From: JACDDK01 sp041747155
Lineage (GTDB): Bacteria > Actinomycetota > Rubrobacteria > Rubrobacterales > Rubrobacteraceae
Direction: 5' to 3'
NCBI GenBank assembly: GCA_041747155.1
Contig: JBGTFQ010000135.1
Location: forward strand, 1-9,510
Length of the DNA stretch: 9,510 nucleotides
Made by a program: the position numbers and the translations under genes. Numbering within the stretch: the first letter of the stretch is position 1; every line of letters starts with the position of its first letter. Shown in pieces: positions 5,528 through 9,510 of this stretch. The notes under the pieces are model-generated. The model made no database searches and was not told the origin of the DNA. It saw only the letters and a program-made list of their open reading frames with translations.

Positions 5528-6916
5528 ATGAGTCAGTCGTCAGCGTCATCAGGTCGTAACAGGTTTGTATACATCGCTGCGGCGATAGCGGCGCTAGGAG
5601 GTTTGCTCTTCGGGTTCGACACGGGGATTATCTCCGGGGCGTTGCTTTTCATTCGGGAGGATTTGGGGCTGTCTTCGTTTTTGCAGAGCGCTGTGGTCAG
5701 TGCGATCCTGGTTGGAACCATAGTAGGCGCGGGTGGGACTGGACCACTAGCGGATCGCTACGGTCGACGGACTATGACGCTCGTGGCCGCCGCTGTCTTT
5801 ATTCTGGGCGCCATCGGTTCCGGCCTCGCGCCCAACGTGGGGTTTCTGATCGGAGCTCGGGTAGTGCTGGGTGTGGCTGTTGGATCCTCGACTGTCCTGG
5901 TACCATCGTACATCGCCGAGATCGCACCTCCCGACATCCGAGGAACGCTGTCAGCACTTTTCCAACTCGCCATCACGATAGGGATCGTGGTCGCCTACTT
6001 GGTGAACTACGCGCTGGCCGAGGCTGAAGCGTGGCGCTGGATGCTGGGGCTTGGAGCGGTTCCGGCCCTGATCCTGGGCGCCGGTATGTTCTTCCTCCCG
6101 GATAGCCCTCGCTGGCTGGTAAGCAAGGATCGCCGGGACGAAGCACGCGCCGTTCTCGAACGCGCCCGCAACAGCGAACAAGAAGTAAACGACGAGATGG
6201 ACGACATAGAGGAGGCCGAACGCCAGGAAGAGGCCGGACCCGGAGAGTTGCTCAAGCCCTGGGTCCGACCGATGCTGGTGGTTGGCATTGGTATCGCCAT
6301 GCTTCAACAACTCGTCGGCATCAACACCATCATCTACTACGCCCCGACGATCATGGAAGCCACCGGCCTCGACGCGAGCGTCTCTATTCTGGCTACGCTT
6401 GGAGTGGGGATCGTCAACGTCGTCTTCACCTTGATAGCATTGCTGATCATAGACCGGGTAGGACGGAAGCCGCTCTTGCTGATCGGTCTAGCCGGAATAG
6501 CTCTGGCGTTGGCGATCCTGGGTTTCGGCTATCTGCTGCCCAGTCTGAAGGGCGTGGTCTCGTACGTCACGTTCGCGGGCCTGGTACTGTACATCATGTC
6601 CTTCGCGGCGAGCTTCGGCGTGGTCCTCTGGGTGGTGCTTCCAGAGCTGTACCCGCTCAAGATACGCGGCTCCGCGATGAGCGTTTGCACGATCCTGCAC
6701 TGGAGTTCGAACCTCGTCGTCTCCTTGACCTTCCTGCCCCTCATAGAAGCGGTCGGTGAAACAGCCGTGTTCTGGGGGTACGGCTTGATCTCCATCGGCG
6801 CCTTTGTCTTTGTGTACCTGCTGATGCCCGAGACCAAAGGACGCAGCCTGGAGCAGATACAGAAAGACTTCCGCGGCGAATCCGAACGCGGAGCCGAGAA
6901 CCCCGCCACAACCTGA
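5528..6916 (+). CDS. MFS sugar porter (sugar:H+ symporter)
   Basis: This 462-residue, 12-helix inner-membrane protein belongs to the sugar porter family of the major facilitator superfamily (relatives XylE, GalP, IolT). Family motifs appear in order: GFDTGIISGA (29-38) in helix 1, DRYGRR (76-81) in the first cytoplasmic loop, LPDSPRWLV (190-198) after helix 6, a charged central loop (about 200-240), QQLVGINTIIYYAP (260-273) in helix 7, which lines the sugar site, DRVGRK (309-314), and PETKGRSLEQIQ (434-445) at the C terminus. It imports a monosaccharide or polyol with protons; which one is not readable. The start has AAGGAG 10 nt upstream. It diverges from the manA-pfkB operon, which suggests its substrate is a hexose handled by that kinase and isomerase. 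Confidence 0.93.
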   Translation: MSQSSASSGRNRFVYIAAAIAALGGLLFGFDTGIISGALLFIREDLGLSSFLQSAVVSAILVGTIVGAGGTGPLADRYGRRTMTLVAAAVFILGAIGSGLAPNVGFLIGARVVLGVAVGSSTVLVPSYIAEIAPPDIRGTLSALFQLAITIGIVVAYLVNYALAEAEAWRWMLGLGAVPALILGAGMFFLPDSPRWLVSKDRRDEARAVLERARNSEQEVNDEMDDIEEAERQEEAGPGELLKPWVRPMLVVGIGIAMLQQLVGINTIIYYAPTIMEATGLDASVSILATLGVGIVNVVFTLIALLIIDRVGRKPLLLIGLAGIALALAILGFGYLLPSLKGVVSYVTFAGLVLYIMSFAASFGVVLWVVLPELYPLKIRGSAMSVCTILHWSSNLVVSLTFLPLIEAVGETAVFWGYGLISIGAFVFVYLLMPETKGRSLEQIQKDFRGESERGAENPATT

Positions 6917-6954
6917 CGAGACTAAACGTCCCGGCGCATCGAGGGCGCGGCGTG

Positions 6955-6960
6955 TAACAT
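6955..6960 (+). promoter_or_regulatory. Candidate -10 box for leaderless murJ transcript
   Basis: TAACAT ends 7 nt before the murJ ATG (6968), and no Shine-Dalgarno sequence lies between. This spacing places transcription start at or next to the A of ATG, a common arrangement in actinobacteria. No clear -35 is seen. murJ could instead be read from the transporter gene 51 nt upstream. Confidence 0.35.
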
Positions 6961-6967
6961 CGTCGGC

Positions 6968-8557
6968 ATGTCCGCAATGCTGAAAGCCATTCTCTCGATG
7001 TCCGCCGCGACGACGCTCTCCCGGATAACGGGCTACATTCGCACGATGGTTCAGGCGGCGGTGCTCGGTAGCGGCGTGGTCGTCTCGAACGCCTACACAT
7101 TCTCGAACTCACTCCCCAATCAGGTCTACGAGCTATTCATGGGCGGGTTACTCTCGTCCATCTTTATCCCGATCCTTATAGACAGAATGAGCCAGCACGG
7201 CGAGTCCGACGCTCGCCGCCTCACGAACGCCCTACTCACGATCATTGTCCCCGTCCTGACGCTCGTAGCCCTTGTGAGCATTGTCTTCGCAGCACCTATA
7301 GTCGCCCTGGCGACGGACTTCCGGGTGACGGATACTTTCAGTGCCGAGGATGCGCGGGCGGCGGAGGATTTATCCGTGTTGTTGTTCCGGGTGTTCGCGT
7401 TGCAGATACTGTTCTACGGCATCGGCGCGGTGGCTATGGGTGTCCTGAACGCGCACCGGCGCTTCTTCCTCCCTACTATCGCCCCAGTCCTCAACAACCT
7501 TATAGTCATCGCCTCATTCGGCGGTTACGAAATTCTCAAGGGTTCCGCGCCATCAAACGCTATCTACGTTCTCGCGGGCGGCACGACGCTCGGCGTGGCG
7601 GCAATGTCGCTGGTGTTGCTACCCGCGATGTGGCGGCTCGGGTATCGGCCCCGGATCGTCACCGGACACCCCGCGCTCGCTTCGGCGGCTCGTCTCGCCG
7701 GACCCATGCTCATCTTTATAGCCGCATCCGTCGGCGTGCAATTCACCGCTAACTACTTCGGGAGTAGCTTCAGCGGTGTCGATCAACTCTGGTACGCCTT
7801 CACCATCTTCTCCCTCCCCTACGGCATCTTCATAGTCTCCATAGCGACCGCTCTTGTCCCGGATCTCTCCGAGAAATACGCCACCGGCGATACTGACGGC
7901 TACCGCGAAACTCTCTCCTTCGGCCTCCGGACGATGGCCTTCATAGCCGTCCCCGCCTCGATAGGAATGGTAGCCCTCGCCGAACCTGTCGTCGGCCTAC
8001 TCTACGAACGCGGACAGTTCGGCCCCGAAGACACCAGCGCTGTCGCCGCGATCCTCGTAGCCTACGGCGTTGGGCTTCTAGGCTACGGCGCGTACTTTGT
8101 CCTCGTCCGCTCCTTCTACGCCCGTCAGAACACCAGGGTACCCGCGACCCTCAACGTCGGCCTGCTTTTGATCTACATCCTCCTCGCCTACACACTCTCT
8201 GCACCGGTAGGATTAGGCTTGCCCGGCGTGGCTCTAGCTTTTTCCGCAGCCTACGGCCTCTTGGCCATCGGCCTGCTACTAGCCATGCGCCGTCAGACAA
8301 GAACTTTGGATGGACGAAGGATGGGAGTTTCGCTGGTGAAGATTCTGATAGCCGGAGCCGTAATGTACATGGTAGCCCGAATTGGGCTTACTCTCACCGG
8401 GACTGGGTCCGGGCTTATGGACCGCATAGTCACAATAGCTGTGGTCGGGGTCGCTTCGGTATCTGCTTACCTCGGCGCATCTCTGTTGCTAAAGACTGAG
8501 GAATTGAGGTCCGCAGTATCTTTACTTCAACGGCGGCGTGTAGAGTCCAAAGATTGA
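6968..8557 (+). CDS. murJ: MurJ/MviN-family lipid II flippase
   Basis: This 529-residue multi-helix protein (about 14 predicted segments) matches the MurJ/MviN family of the MOP exporter superfamily. MurJ flips lipid II, the peptidoglycan precursor, across the cytoplasmic membrane. The N terminus has TLSRITGYIR (R19, R25, aligning with the two essential arginines of the central cavity in E. coli MurJ). It then has NSLPNQVYELFMGGLLSSIFIPIL, where actinobacterial proteins carry an FELL-GG version instead of the proteobacterial LRR-EG. GAYFVLVRSFYARQNTRVPATLN in the C-terminal half is also typical. There is no fused kinase-like domain as in mycobacterial MviN. ATG 6968 has no ribosome site but a -10-like box 7 nt upstream. 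ATG 6977 is an alternative. It converges on the nuclease-like gene with a 4-nt gap. Confidence 0.93.
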   Translation: MSAMLKAILSMSAATTLSRITGYIRTMVQAAVLGSGVVVSNAYTFSNSLPNQVYELFMGGLLSSIFIPILIDRMSQHGESDARRLTNALLTIIVPVLTLVALVSIVFAAPIVALATDFRVTDTFSAEDARAAEDLSVLLFRVFALQILFYGIGAVAMGVLNAHRRFFLPTIAPVLNNLIVIASFGGYEILKGSAPSNAIYVLAGGTTLGVAAMSLVLLPAMWRLGYRPRIVTGHPALASAARLAGPMLIFIAASVGVQFTANYFGSSFSGVDQLWYAFTIFSLPYGIFIVSIATALVPDLSEKYATGDTDGYRETLSFGLRTMAFIAVPASIGMVALAEPVVGLLYERGQFGPEDTSAVAAILVAYGVGLLGYGAYFVLVRSFYARQNTRVPATLNVGLLLIYILLAYTLSAPVGLGLPGVALAFSAAYGLLAIGLLLAMRRQTRTLDGRRMGVSLVKILIAGAVMYMVARIGLTLTGTGSGLMDRIVTIAVVGVASVSAYLGASLLLKTEELRSAVSLLQRRRVESKD

Positions 8558-8561
8558 GTAG

Positions 8562-9305
8562 TTAAGATAGCGGCCCGGTGGAGTCTATTCGATTCTGGTC
8601 TTCTTCAGATTTGGTACGCAACTTACGCCTTATGACATCCGATCGCGCATAGTACTCCAGGAAATCAATGCGACCTTTCGGCACTCGTGGTCGAGGTGTT
8701 TCTAGATATTTAACACGCTCTTTAGAATTTACCTGAAGTAGCCCAATGCCTTCTTTCCGACAGTGGCGGCGCAGTGTTTCCTGATGCGGTACCAACAGAT
8801 TATAAGCATCAGCGGAGAGGGCAATCCATTGCTCGTTGGCAGGATACCGTTTCACTTGCTGTATGACATCAATCAATCGGTAACGACTATGCTTTTGCGT
8901 CAAGAGCAAATATGAGAAGCCCGTCCCAAAGAAAGCAACGATAGAAAATACCAATGTCAATAGCCAACTACCCACATACCAGCCCACTAGCATGGCAGGC
9001 ACTATTGCAAGCCCTCCCGCAGTAAGCGCGTGCAGCACCCAACGCTCATCGTCCTGCCATGGACTTATATTGAGCAAGGTACGAGAAGATTTCGCTTCGA
9101 GTGCTGCTGTGTAGATAGTCCCATTCAACAATCGCGATGCTATCAATCCGTCAGCACGCCCACTACCAGCTTTGATTCCAGCGCGTACTACTACTTCTTT
9201 TTCAGCAACGACATTTTGTACATCAACCCTAGATCGATAGTACGAATCAAGTTGATCTAACGCTACTCGCTGTACATGTTTCTCGCTCAATCGTCCGCGC
9301 GGCAC
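8562..9305 (-). CDS. Unknown protein: PD-(D/E)xK nuclease-like fold with inserted two-helix membrane hairpin
   Basis: I do not recognise the family of this 247-residue protein. Residues 8-72 run helix, strand, then GSGRADGLIAS (D52) and YTAALEAKS (E70, K72), the D...ExK active-site pattern of the PD-(D/E)xK nuclease superfamily. Two hydrophobic segments follow (about 90-111 and 112-136). After them comes what looks like the rest of the fold: LIDVIQQVKRYPANEQWIALSADA, a helix, and EGIGLLQV (185-192), resembling the second half of Mrr-like nucleases. So a membrane hairpin seems inserted between the ExK strand and the next helix. The C terminus is basic, then acidic. GTG 9305 has AGGAG 7 nt upstream. 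Sampled GC is about 38-55% per line against about 60% nearby, suggesting foreign origin. It starts 65 nt past a tRNA-Arg, same strand. The fold is inferred by eye; nuclease activity is unproven. Confidence 0.7.
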   Translation of the reverse strand: MPRGRLSEKHVQRVALDQLDSYYRSRVDVQNVVAEKEVVVRAGIKAGSGRADGLIASRLLNGTIYTAALEAKSSRTLLNISPWQDDERWVLHALTAGGLAIVPAMLVGWYVGSWLLTLVFSIVAFFGTGFSYLLLTQKHSRYRLIDVIQQVKRYPANEQWIALSADAYNLLVPHQETLRRHCRKEGIGLLQVNSKERVKYLETPRPRVPKGRIDFLEYYARSDVIRRKLRTKSEEDQNRIDSTGPLS

Positions 9306-9370
9306 GCTATTGCTCCTGATTCATAGAAAGAACGGTTGGTCGAACGACATGCTCCCTATCTGAGAAGAAG

Positions 9371-9443
9371 CGGGCCTGGAAGGATTCGAACCTCCGACAC
9401 CTGGTACCGGAAACCAGTGCTCTATCCCCTGAGCTACAGGCCC
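9371..9443 (-). tRNA. tRNA-Arg (anticodon CCG)
   Basis: The minus strand folds into a complete 73-nt cloverleaf. The acceptor stem is GGGCCTG/CAGGCCC with discriminator G. The D-arm contains TAGCTCAGGGGATAGAGCA. The anticodon stem is CTGGT/ACCAG with loop TTCCGGT, which puts CCG at positions 34-36 (reads the arginine codon CGG). The T-arm is GGAGG-TTCGAAT-CCTTC. The 3' CCA is not encoded. No good terminator follows before the next gene on the same strand (start codon at 9305), so read-through into it is possible. Confidence 0.95.
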
Positions 9444-9466
9444 GTAGGTGGGGAACTTCGTGAACC

Positions 9467-9495
9467 ATAGTAACCCACGACGGGCAAGCCTTCAA
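9467..9495 (-). promoter_or_regulatory. Promoter of the tRNA-Arg gene
   Basis: On the minus strand TTGAAG (9495-9490), a 17-nt spacer and TACTAT (9472-9467) form a good sigma-70-type promoter. Transcription would start near 9459-9460, about 16 nt before the mature tRNA 5' end, as is usual for stable RNA genes. Confidence 0.6.
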
Positions 9496-9507
9496 ACGGA
9501 TCGTGGG
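9474..9507. repeat. Inverted repeat CCCACGA/TCGTGGG spanning the tRNA promoter -35 region
   Basis: CCCACGA (9474-9480) and TCGTGGG (9501-9507) are perfect 7-bp arms with a 20-nt gap. On the minus strand they extend to nine pairs with one G-U. The arms bracket the -35 box and abut the -10 box of the tRNA promoter. It may be a terminator stem of a gene beyond the right edge or a regulatory site; no T-run is seen. Confidence 0.4.
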
Positions 9508-9510
9508 CTA

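Noticed and set aside
8570..8600. Possible att-like copy of the tRNA-Arg 3' end (GCGG-CC-GG...TTCGA) at the far end of the nuclease-like gene
   Set aside because: Only short blocks match and with different spacing; the stretch is also the coding end of the gene. Too weak to call an attachment site.
9307..9495. 62-codon open frame on the minus strand
   Set aside because: It overlaps the tRNA-Arg gene completely and has no recognisable protein features, so it is a chance frame.

Overview
The window looks like a chromosomal stretch of a moderately high-GC Gram-positive bacterium, most likely an actinomycetote (possibly a Rubrobacter-like lineage; this genus guess is weak). The reasons are about 60% GC in the lines I sampled, an actinobacterial-type MurJ (FELL/YELF-GG motif in place of the proteobacterial arginine motif), GTG/TTG starts, and several starts placed 7-9 nt after a TANNNT box, as in leaderless transcription. 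Seven genes are complete, one is cut by the left edge, and there is one tRNA.

Left part (1-2109): the N-terminal part of a short-chain dehydrogenase on the minus strand diverges from a DMT/EamA drug/metabolite transporter. The transporter is preceded by a possible structured RNA leader (514-576) and a strong ribosome binding site that fixes a TTG start. The transporter converges on a minus-strand PAP2-like membrane phosphatase.

Middle (2110-6916): the PAP2-like gene diverges from a Nif3/YqfO dinuclear-metal protein across a 10-bp perfect palindrome, ATTGTACAAT, that reads as a -10 box on both strands. The Nif3 gene ends at a clear hairpin terminator facing a two-gene minus-strand operon. That operon holds a class I mannose-6-phosphate isomerase followed by a PfkB sugar kinase, with a 4-nt ATGA overlap. 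It diverges from an MFS sugar/proton symporter. Together these three genes look like a sugar uptake and entry module: import of a hexose, phosphorylation, and interconversion of mannose-6-P and fructose-6-P, feeding either glycolysis or mannose-derived polymers and solutes.

Right part (6917-9510): a probable leaderless murJ (lipid II flippase) converges, with only 4 nt between stop codons, on a lower-GC minus-strand gene of unknown family. I read that protein as a PD-(D/E)xK nuclease fold with a two-helix membrane hairpin inserted into the middle of the fold. It starts 65 nt past the 3' end of a tRNA-Arg(CCG) gene, may be co-transcribed with it, and is the best candidate in the window for an undescribed accessory or defence-related function. 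I saw no CRISPR array, insertion sequence or transposase.
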